Shown here: positions 11,049 through 22,115 of the stretch, piece after piece | Layout of the letters: every line of letters starts with the position of its first letter | How positions within the stretch are numbered: the first letter of the stretch is position 1 | NCBI GenBank assembly: GCA_030068075.1 | Contig: CM057832.1 | Location: 77,728,002-77,792,001, forward strand | Source: Paguma larvata | Lineage: Eukaryota; Chordata; Mammalia; Carnivora; Viverridae | Length of the DNA stretch: 64,000 nucleotides | Reading direction: 5' to 3' | Notes under the pieces: generated by a model | Databases searched by the model: none | What the model was told of the DNA's origin: nothing | The model's input: only the letters and a program-made list of their open reading frames with translations | Made by a program: the position numbers and the translations under genes

Positions 11049-11271
11049 CATTAGAATTTGTACTTGATTCCAGTTTTCTTCTTCCTCCACCAGTCATTCC
11101 ATCCACTCTAGGCAGTTCATCCATTCTACTTGTGATGTACATTCCAAATACGTCACTCTGTTTCTTCACTGCTATTACTCTAGTCCACATCATCATCTCT
11201 TGTGTATATTATCAGTATTATCTCCCAATTGGACTTTATGCTTCTAATTTTTCAGACTAGTTCTTCTTTCT

Positions 11272-11507
11272 TAAAAAAATTTTTTTAATGTTTATTTATT
11301 TTTGAGAGAGAGAGAGACAGACAGAGCATGAGTGGGGGAGGGGCAGAAGGTGGGGTAGACACAGAATCCAAAGCAGGCTCCAGGCTCCAGGCTCCAGGCT
11401 CTGAGTTGTCAGTGCAGAGTCCAACATGGGGCTCAAACCCACGGACCGTGAGATCATGACCTGAGCTGAAGTCAGATGCTTAACAGACTGAGCCACCCAG
11501 GCGCCCC
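11272..11507 (-). mobile_element. Felid CAN-SINE, full length
   Basis: Reverse orientation, ending gagccacccaggcgcccc. The body has a triplicated 7-base unit (aggctcc three times near 11378-11398). The duplication is not clean; cttctttc occurs on both sides. It splits the L2. Confidence 0.9.
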
Positions 11508-12159
11508 TAGCCTACATCTTCTTTCAATTCATTCTCTACACAGCAAGTTGATCTAAAAATGTGTATCAGTTCACATCCTTCTTTCCCCCCTCTTGCTTAC
11601 ACTTTCTAAAAGTTTTACATTGCATTTTGAATTTCATTGTCTGAAATTCCCTGTGTGAAATGACTCCTGACTATCCCTCTGACCATATATTTCCCTCTCC
11701 TACTCTCCCACTGAGCCTGAGCTACGTTGACCTTCATTTTGGTACTCAAACAAGACACACTTTTTTTTTTTTTTTACCTTAGGCATTTTCTGTTCCTTTC
11801 ATGTAGAATTTTCTCTTCTAAGGCCTTTTTTTGATGGAGTCTTTTGAATTATTCAGGACTCAGCTTGCACATCACATGTAAAGAGAAGTCTTTCTTTGCT
11901 AAAATAGGCTTTTCCTCACTTATTCACTATGTGTCCTTACGTACATAGCACTTATCACACACAATCTGAGAAGTATCTTGTTTTGTTTTGCCTCATTTAT
12001 TTTCTTTCTCCTCCGTTAGAATGTAAGTTCTGTGAGTGCAGCGATCTTACCCATTTTTACTCTCATCTCTCCAGTACCCAGATGCCCCAAACATATGTAT
12101 TGAATATACTCAGGAATAGAAAGCCTATGGTAAAAATTATCAATGTTCAGGATTGGATA

Positions 12160-12404
12160 CATTTTTTTTTTTACTTTTTATTTTTATAATTTTTTTGATA
12201 ATGTTTATTTATTTTTGAGAGAAAGTGACAGAGCATGAGTCGGGGAGGGACAGCAAGAGAGGGAGATATAGAATCTAAAGCAGGCGTCAGGCTCTGAGCT
12301 GTCAGCACAGAGCCCGATGATGCAGGGCTTGAACTCACTGACTTGTGAGATCGTGACCTGAGCCAAAGTTGGATGCTTTACCGACTGAGCCACCCAGGTG
12401 CCCC
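12160..12404 (-). mobile_element. Felid CAN-SINE, full length
   Basis: Reverse orientation with a long, interrupted T-rich tail and head gagccacccaggtgccc. The target duplication caggattggata is at 12148-12159 and 12405-12416. Small indels in the middle of the body. Confidence 0.95.
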
Positions 12405-12416
12405 CAGGATTGGATA

Positions 12417-12880
12417 TATTTAAATAGAAAGCTAGGACTTAATACTTGAAGGATTATAATAACAAAACAGAGTTTATTGAAAATCTTGACAAAGTTAAAA
12501 TAATAATATGACTTATGAAACTAAAAATGTGAAAGGAATTACAAAAAGCAAATTTCCTTCTTGTTCAAAGTAAGGAGTTGAAATTACGGGTCTTAATTTC
12601 ATTTTCTAAACATTTCTTCTGTTAAATTCAAGCACAATGAAATTATACTTTAAGAAGACTGCATATAGAATACAATTTCATTTTACATTTTACATTTCCT
12701 TCCCTACCTATCCATCTTTTTGATTGAAAAATGTTAAAAAGAGAAACAAGATGATTATTTTGGGGTTGTGAGAGTTCTAGTAATTTTTTTTCTTGCTGTC
12801 TTTTAAAATTTTTCCCCTATTACTTGAATTAAAAAACTGAAGTCATTTTGAGAATAGTGAATGAGACATGAAAAATCACA
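12417..12880. other. AT-rich unassigned sequence
   Basis: No repeat or gene recognised. Composition is strongly A/T. Confidence 0.35.
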
Positions 12881-13795
12881 GACCATATGTGCGGAGAACA
12901 CATTCTCACAAGCTACCTGTAAAGGGGAGCATTGAAGTAGGGATCAAACTAGAGAGGTTTTCTCTAAGATTTTGCTAGCTTGCTGCTTGTTTTAGAAGGA
13001 GGGTCCTAGAATAAACCTGAGTGCAGATGAAATGAACTCAGAAGCAAGCATGTGTGCATGTGGAATATTTAGGGAAGAGAAGTGATCTATGGAGTGGGGG
13101 GTCCCTTCCAGAGGAGAGATGTCTATTCTGATCTAGCCTTTGTTAGGAGGTAGGTGATTTATTTCCTGTAAAAAGGGGGAAAGGGGAAGATGAGGGTGGG
13201 CAGATGCAAGAGGTTATGTAGAATCAGTTGTGGAAAGTTGAGGGGTTCGATAGCTAGTTCCTTGTATTGCCTCTGTGAAGTTGGAGGTAAGTCATTACTT
13301 GAGAATGGGTGGTGGAAAGTGTGAGGAAGTTGGAAAAGGTATAAGATGGTGGAAAAGCTACTACTAGAGAAAAATAGCAAGATTAATGGGCACTTCTGGG
13401 GTTTCAGTTGAGGTTGCTGATTTTAAATGTAAAGTGATAGCGACATATCCAACTGAGTGATTTTTTTCTCCAGTTTTACTCAGCTGTTAGGGTGCAGGTA
13501 TGGAGAAGGTGGGTGGTTGAGTTCAGTCATGGTAGGTGCTTTGAGAAAGGGTCCTGGGGAATGTTCAGGAGTTCGCAGGAGGAGGATTGTCATGGAATCC
13601 AAGATGATGAAGACAGAAGTGAGGAGGCTCGGATAAGGAGAAATCGGTTTGGCCTGTGGGTTGAAAGATGGTGATGAGTTTGAAGGGATTTTGGTCTTGG
13701 GGTATTTGAGCTGTATGTCTTCCTTTCATATACAGCAAAACGAGGTTAGCCAGAGCACTCATGTTAAGGTCTGAGCTGCTCTCATGTGTAACGTT
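12880..13795. other. Old GA-rich sequence, possibly a decayed antisense LINE
   Basis: The plus strand is G/A-rich and its complement has the CT-rich texture of L2/CR1 5' regions. I cannot align it convincingly. Short frames on both strands look accidental. Confidence 0.25.
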
Positions 13796-13799
13796 ATGG

Positions 13800-13862
13800 T
13801 TTAGCACATGCTACTTACTTGAGACTCAGTTTCTTTATTTGTAAATAAACAGATTCGAGATC
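13800..13862 (-). mobile_element. MIR fragment, antisense
   Basis: gagactcagtttctttattt plus gtaaataaac matches the antisense MIR core. It is very short. Confidence 0.5.
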
Positions 13863-13868
13863 CATATA

Positions 13869-14012
13869 TCTCAAACGTAAGGGTGAAAACTTGAGTATCT
13901 TGTTAAAATGCAGATTCCAATTTAGTAGGTCTTAGGATCTGAGGTTTCACATTGATAATAGGCAACCACGTAATTCGATGCTGCTGGTCCAGGGATCACA
14001 CTCTTTGTAGGA
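13869..14012 (+). mobile_element. MER5A-like DNA transposon fragment
   Basis: Follows MER5A: tctcaaacgtaagggtg, then tgttaaaatgcagattcc, then gatgctgctggtccagggat and cacactctttg. This is the same family as 441-865. Confidence 0.7.
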
Positions 14013-14960
14013 AGGAACAGAGAGAGTCCATGGGCTTCAAAATTCTGATTATAAAATCTTTGACCTTGAAATGTGTTTCCCTCTCCTTCATGTCTTTATT
14101 TTCTAAGCTTTGCCAATTCATCTTGAAACCAAATCTTTGGACACTTCTATAGTTTTCCCTTAACTGAGCAGGAAGTCAATTGAGAAAGATGCAAGCCCTG
14201 CAGAATACCCCACGCCCAGCAACGGAAATGGAGAGGGTTCTGATGACGTCCTACAGCCCGTGCCTGCCTGGGGGTGGGGGTGGGGGTCCAGGCGATACTG
14301 CCTTTTCCCAGGCCTGGTGTGTCAAACAGGAACGTACTATCATGCAGGAAATGGCTCCAATACAAACAGGGACACCAGAGATCAGGCCTGAATGAGAGAC
14401 TGATCACAGCAAATGGCACATTACAGACAGACACTTAGATCAATTTCCTTCCTTTGTTGTGTCAAAAGGTTTCACTGTGTCAGGCTTCCTTTCCTTAAAA
14501 AACACATGTTCCCAATCTAATGTACAATACAACCTCCTTTACTCTCCCAATTTCTAGATTTCATTTCGTCTTAAAGCGAAAGGCTCCTGGATGGTCAGCT
14601 GGTACCAACTTAGGAAAACCGACCTAAAACTGGTCCCATATTGTATATTTCCATATGTAACCTTCCCATTTCAAAAAGTCCCACCTACAGAGATGTGTTT
14701 TTCTGGACTGAACATGTGTCGTTTTTTTGTTTTTTTTTTTCCCAGGCAATCAGTTCACATTTCAGTTACTAGAAAATAATGAAGTGCTTTAACAGATTGA
14801 ATATGATGTATTTGACCCAAAGGGAAAATTTGTTATAAGGAGAAATAGATGAAAAAAAGGAACATAAAATTCTTATAACAGCTATAACTGTTTGAGGACA
14901 GTTTTCTTTTAATGAGATGGGTGTTAGTGATCTTAGGAAATGCTGAATATGAGTAATTGA
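14013..14960. other. Transposon-free sequence, first part
   Basis: No repeat is recognised. A G-rich run (tgggggtgggggtgggggtc) lies near 14270-14289. No coding exon can be supported. Confidence 0.4.
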
Positions 14961-16845
14961 GGAAAGAGTCAGAGTCAGTATTTCCTTTCCTTTGGGTCTG
15001 TTTCAGGGGAGGAGGAAATCATTCCGAGAAGTACTTTCTGGCTTAAGTTGTGCATGAAATTGCCCATAGGCCAAGTTTAGAAAGGATTGGTAAAGACACA
15101 TTCAGGATCTAAATGTCAGCTTCTAGCCTTTTGTCCTTTGGGGCCCCCTGTCACCACTGAGACTGAAAAAGGGGGCCGACGTTGTCGAATGGAGGTGGCT
15201 TGACCCCATTTCTGAGGATGGCAAAACACAAAAGAGCAAGAACCCTCTTATCTAAGGGCTGTCTGTTAGGTTTTCTTTAAATATCCTAACTCCATTCAAG
15301 AAATGTCTTGGAATATGTTTTACATTGTGCTGAAAGCCGAGCCACTTTTATCTCCAGGAACTGGTGGTTGGGTCTCGCAAATGAAAGTCAGGGTGTTTAT
15401 TGATAGCAGCCATTTGCAGTGGGGCAGGCAATCCGCTGAACTAGGAAAAGAACAGTCACCGAAGCCCATTTCCACAGGAAAAGAACATTGGATGCAATAA
15501 ACACAAATGAACTCCCTGCCTCACCCCTCACACCCACCCCACCCCCTCTTACCACGCCTTCATACTTACCATTGAATCCACAGGCTGTGGGGTAGGTAGA
15601 TGACAGCAGTGAATAATTAAGCTGAAATAACATGAGAGGCCATGTTAATTACAAAGCCAAAGCGCATCCATACATTGAAATGAGAAAAAAGAAACTGGAA
15701 TAACCTTGCTTGAATTGCATTAAGTTACTATTTTGCAAAGCCAAAAAATTCCAAGGGTCTTCACAATAGGCATTGTGGAGATTTTTTTCAAGGAGGGTGG
15801 GTGGGGATAAGTGTGAGTGGATTATAAAAGACTGCAAATTACTTTGAATAAAGAAGAAATTTTTTTTTTAATGAAAAGTGTTTCTACTACATGTAGCAAA
15901 TTAAATTCCAGATGTTCATGGCTACAAAATCTCTACCAGATGTGGAAACCTCATGGTGGCTGGGGATGTTTATTGCAAGTAAGGCATTCAGCACCTGTTT
16001 AAAGAGACCCCCCCCCACCTTTTCATGTGTGCTAGCACATTAATTATCAGGAGTGACGAAATATTTAGCCTCTCTCCATAATTAAAGAGGGAAGGAAAAT
16101 TTCTAAAACTATTAATTATTTTACTCTAAATGCCAGTTAAGTAAATGACTACAGTGTTTCTCCTGGGATGTTTTTGAAAATTCATTAATCACAGTGTTCC
16201 AAAATATGGGATCCATTTTGGGAGATTATTTCGGAGTGGAATAAGGATTTCAGATCACATAATCCGACCCAAAGGAAAGATCCTGATTTTGAGCAGCCTG
16301 GATTGTTGCTTTAAGGTAACGCATTTGCTAAAGAGTCCTTATCGCAGAACTTCTCTGTTTACAAGCCACGGTTGTTGGGTTGTTGTTGTCTCTGCCTTTG
16401 CATACACAAACGCTGTGTCCTCAGCACGCTGTCAGTCATCGGAGCTGGACAGTCCCAGGCTGCCGGAGGAGGGTGCGTAAGCAAGCCACTGCCCCTTTCA
16501 GGGTCACACTGCAATCTGAATGTCAGTTTGAGTTCTACAGCCTGGGATGCATGTTAAAAATAAGTTAATTAAGATTACAGCCTTTGTTACTTTGGAGTGT
16601 TTCAGTCTTTACTAAATGAGTCATAATTTAAGCCACATGTAACGATGGTCATTGTCTTTGGGATTGGTTGCTTGGTATGGAGGTTGGGCAAAAGGAAAGA
16701 AATCAGGCGGTACTTTTTTGAACCACACACCACCATACTTCGCACCACACATGCATCCTCTCTTCCTGTCTGCAACCCCCTTAGATGACAAAATAAATCA
16801 CCTTTTTATGAACTTATTTTGCCTCCTGAGGCCTGCCCTTATGAA
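14961..16845. promoter_or_regulatory. Candidate conserved regulatory block, TAATTA-rich
   Basis: About 1.9 kb without any recognised transposon. Homeodomain-type cores cluster here: ataattaagctg near 15613, gttaattacaaagcc near 15644, cacattaattatcagg near 16037, ccataattaaagagg near 16078, actattaattattttac near 16109 and agttaattaagattac near 16563. The density and lack of insertions suggest selection, as in developmental enhancers. That is inference; no alignment was available. No gene is seen. Confidence 0.35.
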
Positions 16846-16849
16846 TTTA

Positions 16850-17350
16850 GATGGAATTAATATTTTCTATTTTTTAATAGACTTATTCTTTAGGTTCACA
16901 ACAAACCTGAGAATAAAGTGTGAGAGTTCATCATCCCTTCCCTCCTCCTCCCCAGTGTGGCTTCCTCCACTATCAACATCCCCACCAGAGTGGTACCCTT
17001 GCTACAGTCGGTAACCCTACATTGACACACAATTATCAGCTGAAGTCCACAGTTCAGGTTAAAGTTCCCTTTCGGGTTGTACATTCTAGGGGTTTGGACA
17101 GATGTATGAATGCCGTGTATCCACCATTATAGTATCATGCAGAGTAGTTTCTGCCCTATTCATTTCTCCCTGCTAGCCCCTGGGAACCACTGAGCGTTTT
17201 CTGTCTCCATAGTTTTACCTTTTTCAGAACATCATGCAGTTGGAATCATTGTGGCATGTATACTTCCCAAGTCAGCTTCTTTCATGTAGTCCTATGAGGT
17301 TAAGCGTCCTCCACGTCTTTCATGGCTGAATTTCTTTTCATTCACATAAA
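16850..17350 (-). mobile_element. L1M 3' region, antisense
   Basis: Runs in antisense L1M order: cttattctttaggttcacaa, then ctatcaacatccccaccaga, then gctagcccctgggaaccact, tgcagttggaatcattgtgg and tttcatggctgaatttcttt. An open frame across its left edge (16652-17014) is a by-product. Confidence 0.7.
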
Positions 17351-17988
17351 ATGTTGGGATGGGAGAATGAAAACACACAGTGGCTTGCCAGGAGTTGAGG
17401 CTCCAGTGTTGAAGTCATTCTGTGAAAAGGCCCCAGGCTAATACACCTTGGATTTTGATAGCCCACTAATCAACCTGGAAAGTTTTTATGTGCTGGTTCG
17501 TTTAAGCCTGTTCTGCCACACCATGTTCGCAGGTGTTTGATGTTCTTAGTCCTCCTTTATTGCCTTCCAACCCATATAAACATAAGAATCCAGTGAGACT
17601 CTAGATGTACTGTTGATAGGGAAAGAGGATATTTATTCATTACTACAATGAAAAGGGCATAGAGAGTGTTTTTATGTAGATAAAACTAGAATAGTTTGTC
17701 TTCTGATTCCAGCTTCCTGTTTCAGCAGAGGGCACTCTGACCTTACCTAGAGCCCAGTGTTTTTTCATTTGACCAGTTTTGGAAAGTAGCTATCTTATCA
17801 AATCCATCCTTCAGTTTAACAGTCAGCAGTGAGAGTACTGGCAAAGTAGAAACTAGAGGCACCAAACCAGGGCCCAGCACTATCCCCTGTGATCGTGAGG
17901 TCTTTCGTTCATCTCCACCCTAAAGCCCCTACTGATCTCTAGTGTAATCCATGCATTTACATGTAGCCTTTCTGACTAATCTGTGCAC
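17351..17988. other. Unassigned sequence with a CTCF-like site
   Basis: No transposon or exon is recognised. The CTCF-like motif at 17722-17735 is listed separately. Confidence 0.35.
17722..17735 (+). promoter_or_regulatory. CTCF-like motif
   Basis: tcagcagagggcac matches the CTCF core (ccasyagrkggcrs) at all but the first position, on the + strand. CTCF is a zinc-finger factor that anchors chromatin loops. Occupancy cannot be inferred from sequence alone. Confidence 0.4.
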
Positions 17989-18092
17989 TCCTTGGGGCTG
18001 GGACCCATACATTTCATTCTTAGGATATGGCATAATGCCTGGCACAGACCACATGCTCAATAAATACTTATTGAATAAATTAAAAAAATAAT
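17988..18092 (+). mobile_element. L2 3' end, sense
   Basis: ccttggggctgggacccata, then taatgcctggcacagacc, then gctcaataaatacttattga with a degraded tgaataaa end. This is the canonical L2 terminus. Confidence 0.75.
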
Positions 18093-18440
18093 AGAGTCTA
18101 AGGGGACTGTAATGATGGGAAGATGGGCATGTATTTGATGTTTCTATAGAAGGTCACCATTTTGCCAAAGGATTCAGTAGTGTTCCTGGTTAAGGTCATA
18201 CCTGTGTTTCATATTGCTATATGTCAAGAGTCAAAAAATGGCATTGGCCTTAGATCCAGAGTGGAAGAACCCACTGTGTCACCCTTAGCATAACATTATG
18301 TTTGATGCGCCTAATGGCCTGGTAACAGCAAGTCATGTAGGTAAATAAATGCTAGTTTTTTCAGCAAAGTTTGGACTGACAGAAGCCCAAGAGAAATCCA
18401 ACTTCCAAATTTGCATGTACCCTTCCCTGGTCCTAAAGTG
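18093..18440. other. Unassigned sequence between L2 pieces
   Basis: No repeat or gene recognised. Confidence 0.35.
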
Positions 18441-18955
18441 TCCCCCCCTCCTTATCTCTGAGCCTCAAAATCTTCCCAAACATTCAGTCACCAGCTCAAA
18501 CGCCACCTCTCGTAAAGTTCTGTTTCAAGCCACCAGGAACCTTCTTTCTGCTTGATCTATAGAAATCAAAACTTTGGGGTCACCTAGGTGGCTCAGTTGG
18601 TTAAGCGTCTGACTTCAGCTCAGGTCATGATCTTGTGGTTTGTGAGTTCGAGCCCTGCATCAGACTCTATGCTGACAGCTCAGAGCCTGGAGCCTGCTTC
18701 TGATTCTGTGTCCCCCTGTCTGTCAGTCCCTTCCCCACTCAGCCCTGTCTGTGTGTGTGTGTGTGTGTCTCTCTCTCTCTCTCAAAAAATAAATACACAT
18801 TAAAAAAAAACAGAGAGAGAGAGAGAGAGAGAAAGAAGTCAAAACTTTGGACAGTCCTCATGGCACTTAATCAAGTTCTCTCTTGCCTTATAATTTTTCG
18901 TATGTATGTCTTATCTTCTGGAGTCTTACTTCCTGTATGTAGTAAGAGACTTGAC
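18441..18955 (+). mobile_element. L2 fragment, sense, split by a SINE
   Basis: Left arm accagctcaaacgccacctc and right arm ctcatggcacttaatcaagt plus ttataatttttcgtatgtat match the L2 3' region. The arms rejoin when the SINE at 18578-18833 is removed. Confidence 0.6.
18578..18833 (+). mobile_element. Felid CAN-SINE with expanded TG, CT and GA tracts
   Basis: Head gtcacctaggtggctcag, then the felid body, then (TG)n at about 18750-18767 followed by (CT)n and, beyond the AAAT tail, a (GA)n run at about 18812-18832. The target duplication agaaatcaaaactttgg / agaagtcaaaactttgg lies at 18561-18577 and 18834-18850. Several open frames here are SINE sense translation. Confidence 0.95.
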
Positions 18956-18959
18956 ATTT

Positions 18960-19345
18960 TTGTGAGTGCCAACTGCATGTTACTTCATTTAATCCTTAGA
19001 ACATTTCAGTGGCAAATTACTATCCGCAGCCTGCCGATGAACTGGAGCTCAGATAAGTGAATTTTCTTGACTGTTACCACTGAGCTAGCAAATGATGGAG
19101 CCCTACTTTGAGACCAGCTTGATGCCAGGGGCGCCCGGGTGGCTCAGTCAGTTAAGTGTCTGACTCTTGATTTCGGCTCAGGTCATGATCTCCCGGTTTG
19201 TAAGTTTGAGCACAATATTGGGCTCGGTGCTGACAGTGCGTACAGCTCTACCTCAAAAATGAATAAACATTAAAAAAAAAAAATAGAAAAAGAGACCAGC
19301 TTGATGCCAGAGTCCATATTCTTTGTGTTACATTATGCTACTTAA
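18960..19345 (+). mobile_element. MIR, sense, split by a SINE
   Basis: tacttcatttaatccttaga, then gatgaactggagctcagata and gagctagcaaatgatggagc follow the MIR core; the distal part resumes at 19311 with agtccatattctttgtg. The SINE sits at 19129-19292. Confidence 0.7.
19129..19292 (+). mobile_element. CAN-SINE with internal deletion
   Basis: Head gggcgcccgggtggctcag is intact, but the body is only about 164 bp and lacks most of the CT-rich part; gctgacagtgcg jumps to a short tail-proximal segment. The perfect 18-bp target duplication agaccagcttgatgccag is at 19111-19128 and 19293-19310. Confidence 0.95.
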
Positions 19346-19632
19346 GAACAGAACCCGTTATGTCCCTGAGAGAGTTGAGCCTTAGTAGGTTGAGGGGGTA
19401 GAGCTCCTGTACCTTGCTGTGTTTGTAAGCCTCCAAAACCATTAGGGTTTTTTTAATTTCACTACTCATGACAACCTGCTCATGGAAGAGAATCTGTGGA
19501 CCTGTCATTCATATTATCTATATGTTTAAATTAAAAAAAATTGATATATAATCTACATGAAGTAAAACACTAAAATTGTAAATGTATAGCTTCGTGAAGT
19601 TTTTTTTTACATATTGTGCAGAAAAAAGTTAA

Positions 19633-20240
19633 CTGGGAAGACTTGATCGTTATCCTTAGAAAGGCCCGCTTGCAGTGTTGCTAGGAACTTGAATTTCAGG
19701 AGGATTTGTGTTTCCTGATAAGAATGGCTCATTGTGGGGGGTGCGTGGCTAGCTCAGTCGACAGAGCGTGTGACTCTTGATCTCAGGGTTGTGAGTTTGA
19801 GCCCTATGTTGGTTGTACAGATTATTAAAAAAATAAACTTAAATGTGTATTTATGGGAATAATATGGTTTATGCTGAAGACTTGCTTTTCTTCTAGGAGT
19901 TTGAACTTTGGTACATGCTAGGCAGAAGCTACTTATGTGAGTAGCTCCTAATAAAAATCCTGGTACTGGTCCTTAGTGGGTTTCCCTGGGAGACAGCACT
20001 TCACGCATATCACATTTGTTGCTGTAAGAATTAGCAACATCCTATGTGACTTCACTGGGATTCTTAGAATCTTCTTCTGGCTTACTCTGAATTTTGCCCC
20101 ATGTGCTTTTTCTCTTTGGTGATTTTACTTTGCATCTTTTTAATCTTTTTTGTAATTAAGTTATAGCCATTATTATGACTCTATGTTGAATCCTTGGAGC
20201 CCTACGGCAAACCATTGAACTTGGGAGCGGTCTTGTCCTG
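19633..20240 (+). mobile_element. Old ERVL-type solo LTR, interrupted by a short SINE
   Basis: Segments such as cctaataaaaatcctggtac, ttccctgggagacagcactt, tgacttcactgggattctta and gccattattatgactctatg are in the order of an ERVL-class LTR, with a degraded polyadenylation region (gtaattaagttatagcc). No internal retroviral sequence adjoins it, so it is a solo LTR. Exact family and edges are uncertain. Confidence 0.55.
19737..19845 (+). mobile_element. Short tRNA-Lys-like carnivore SINE (SINEC_b type)
   Basis: gcgtggctagctcagtcgac then tctcagggttgtgagtttga and an AT-rich tail, about 110 bp, without the felid body. This is an older carnivore subfamily closer to its tRNA ancestor. Not a functional tRNA gene. 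Confidence 0.8.
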
Positions 20241-20633
20241 ACTTACTTATGTACACACCTGTGTAACCATCAAGCAGATCAAGATATAGAACATTTCCAT
20301 CATTCCAGAAAGTTCCATCATGCTTCTTTCCAGTAAAACCCCTTACTTCCTAAAAGAGGTAACAATTATTCTGACTTCTATTGCCAGAGATTGGTTTTGC
20401 CTGTTCTTGAGTTTCTAATCACTGGCATAATTATATATACTTTCATGCTTGACTTCTTTCACTCAAGGTAATGATGTTTGAAAATATTAAAAAATATCCG
20501 ATACAATATCCAGTCTCTTACAAAATCTTACAACAGTTCATGTATACACCATAATTTGTTCTTTCTTCTGCGGATGAACATTTGTGCTGTTTGCAGATTT
20601 TGGCTAGTAAAAATTAGAGCTGTGATGAACCTT

Positions 20634-20828
20634 TTTTTTTTTTTTTTTTTTTAGAGAGAGAGAAAAATCATGTGCACGTGTGGCAGAAGGAGAAGGAGAG
20701 ATAATCTTAAGCAGGCTCCATACCCAGGGTGTAGCACAATCCAAGGCTAATCTCACAACCCTGAGATAATGATCTGAGCTGAAATCAAAACTTGGACACC
20801 TAACTGACTGAGACACCCAGGCGCACCA
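20634..20828 (-). mobile_element. Diverged CAN-SINE
   Basis: Long T tail at left, gagaatc-like body reduced to ataatcttaagcaggctcc, head gagacacccaggcgcacc at right. The target duplication tgatgaacctt is at 20623-20633 and 20829-20839. The body lacks the felid gctcagagcctggag motif, so this is probably an older subfamily. Confidence 0.9.
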
Positions 20829-21190
20829 TGATGAACCTTCTTGTGTAAATCTTTGTGAGAAAATACACATTCATTTTCCTGGAAAATATCTGGGGACCAA
20901 ATTGTGGGGTCATAGGGCAGATGCATTTTTACATGTATTAGAAGATGTTAAGCAGTTTTGTAAAGTAGTTGTACCATTTTACATTCCCATTACCAGTGTG
21001 CATGAGTTCCAGTCTCTCTGCATCCTTGCTAGTGGTTGGTATTATCAGTCTTTTTGAGTTTAGCCGTTCTAATGGGGGGTGAAATGATATTTTGCTGTGG
21101 CATAAATTTGACTCTGATGAAGAGTGACATGGAGCATTTTTTCACATTATTATGGGCCATTTGGGTATCTTCTCTTGTGATGTGATTTAT

Positions 21191-21633
21191 GTTACATTTT
21201 GAAATGATTAATTTTTTTTCTTATTTTGTCCTTCATTCTGTCACCTCATTTCTGAATTTTTTTTTCATTCTGATTGATGTTGGGATTTTTTTTTTTGTAT
21301 ACTCCATCATGAGAAAATGTCCATTAGTTCATTTGAAACATGTTAAGTTATAGTTTTCATCTGTTCTGTGGCCATTTTTCTGGAGAGTTTTCATTATATA
21401 CAGAGATATTTTCCTGTGCCTAATTTTGTATTTTCATATAAAACATTGTATGTAATTCAACTATAAGTCTTTTCCATTGCCCATTTTCACATGAGATTAA
21501 TTTCCCTCAACTTTTAGGGGGAAGAGATGGGTCAGGATAGCTTGTCCAGTTTTATTGCTGTAGAGTTCTGTTTTTTGTTGCTTTATTGTTTTTATTTTAA
21601 AATATTGTGTCAACCAGAAATCTCCTGTTTCTC
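21191..21633. other. Unassigned T-rich sequence
   Basis: No clear element; it may continue the L1M fragment upstream. No gene. Confidence 0.35.
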
Positions 21634-21647
21634 TGCATCCCCACTTT

Positions 21648-22053
21648 TTAAATTAATTAATTAATTAATTTTTACTTTTTTATATAGTTTATTGTCAAAT
21701 TGGTTTCCATACAACACCCAGTGCTCATCCCAACAAGTGCCCTCCTCAATGCCTGTCACCCACTCTCCCGTCTCCCACACCCCCCATCAACCCTCATTGT
21801 GTTCTTAGTATTTAAGATTCTCTTATGTTTTGCCTCCCTCCCTCTCTGTGTCTTTTTTTCTTTCCCCTCTTCCCCTCCCCCATGGTCTTCTGCTAAGTCT
21901 CTCAAAATCCACCTATGTCTGAAATCATATGGTATCTTTCTCTGACTGACTTATTTCACTTAACATAATACCCTCCAGTTCCATCCATGTTGCTGCAAAT
22001 GGCCAGATTTCATTTTTCTCATTGCCACATAATATTCCATTGTGTGTGTGTGT

Positions 22054-22115
<62 letters not shown>

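Larger units (their letters stand above)
10440..12110 (+). mobile_element. Long L2 (about 1.4 kb without its SINE), sense
   Basis: It follows the L2 consensus in order: tcatgaaacactttcttttc, ggcttctaggacaacacc, ctggctactccttcttggtt, accagtcattccatccactc, tgactcctgactatccctct, then the 3' end with cgttagaatgtaagttctgtgagtg (split here across 12016-12040) and a decayed terminal repeat near 12100. A SINE interrupts it at 11272-11507. Its frame is destroyed by indels and stops. Confidence 0.75.
19530..21190 (-). mobile_element. L1M 3' end, antisense, hosting an LTR and a SINE
   Basis: L1M antisense segments: ttgatatataatctacatga (19541-), taaccatcaagcagatcaag (20264-), ctggggaccaaattgtgggg (20890-), ttacattcccattaccagtg (20979-) and atgaagagtgacatggagca (21117-). 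A separate LTR-like block fills about 19633-20240, and a SINE sits at 20634-20828. ORF2 C-terminal sequence is present only as ruins. Confidence 0.75.

Noticed and set aside
16652..17014. 120-codon open frame, plus strand
   Set aside because: Its second half is antisense L1M 3'-UTR and the first half has no recognisable domain or splice context.
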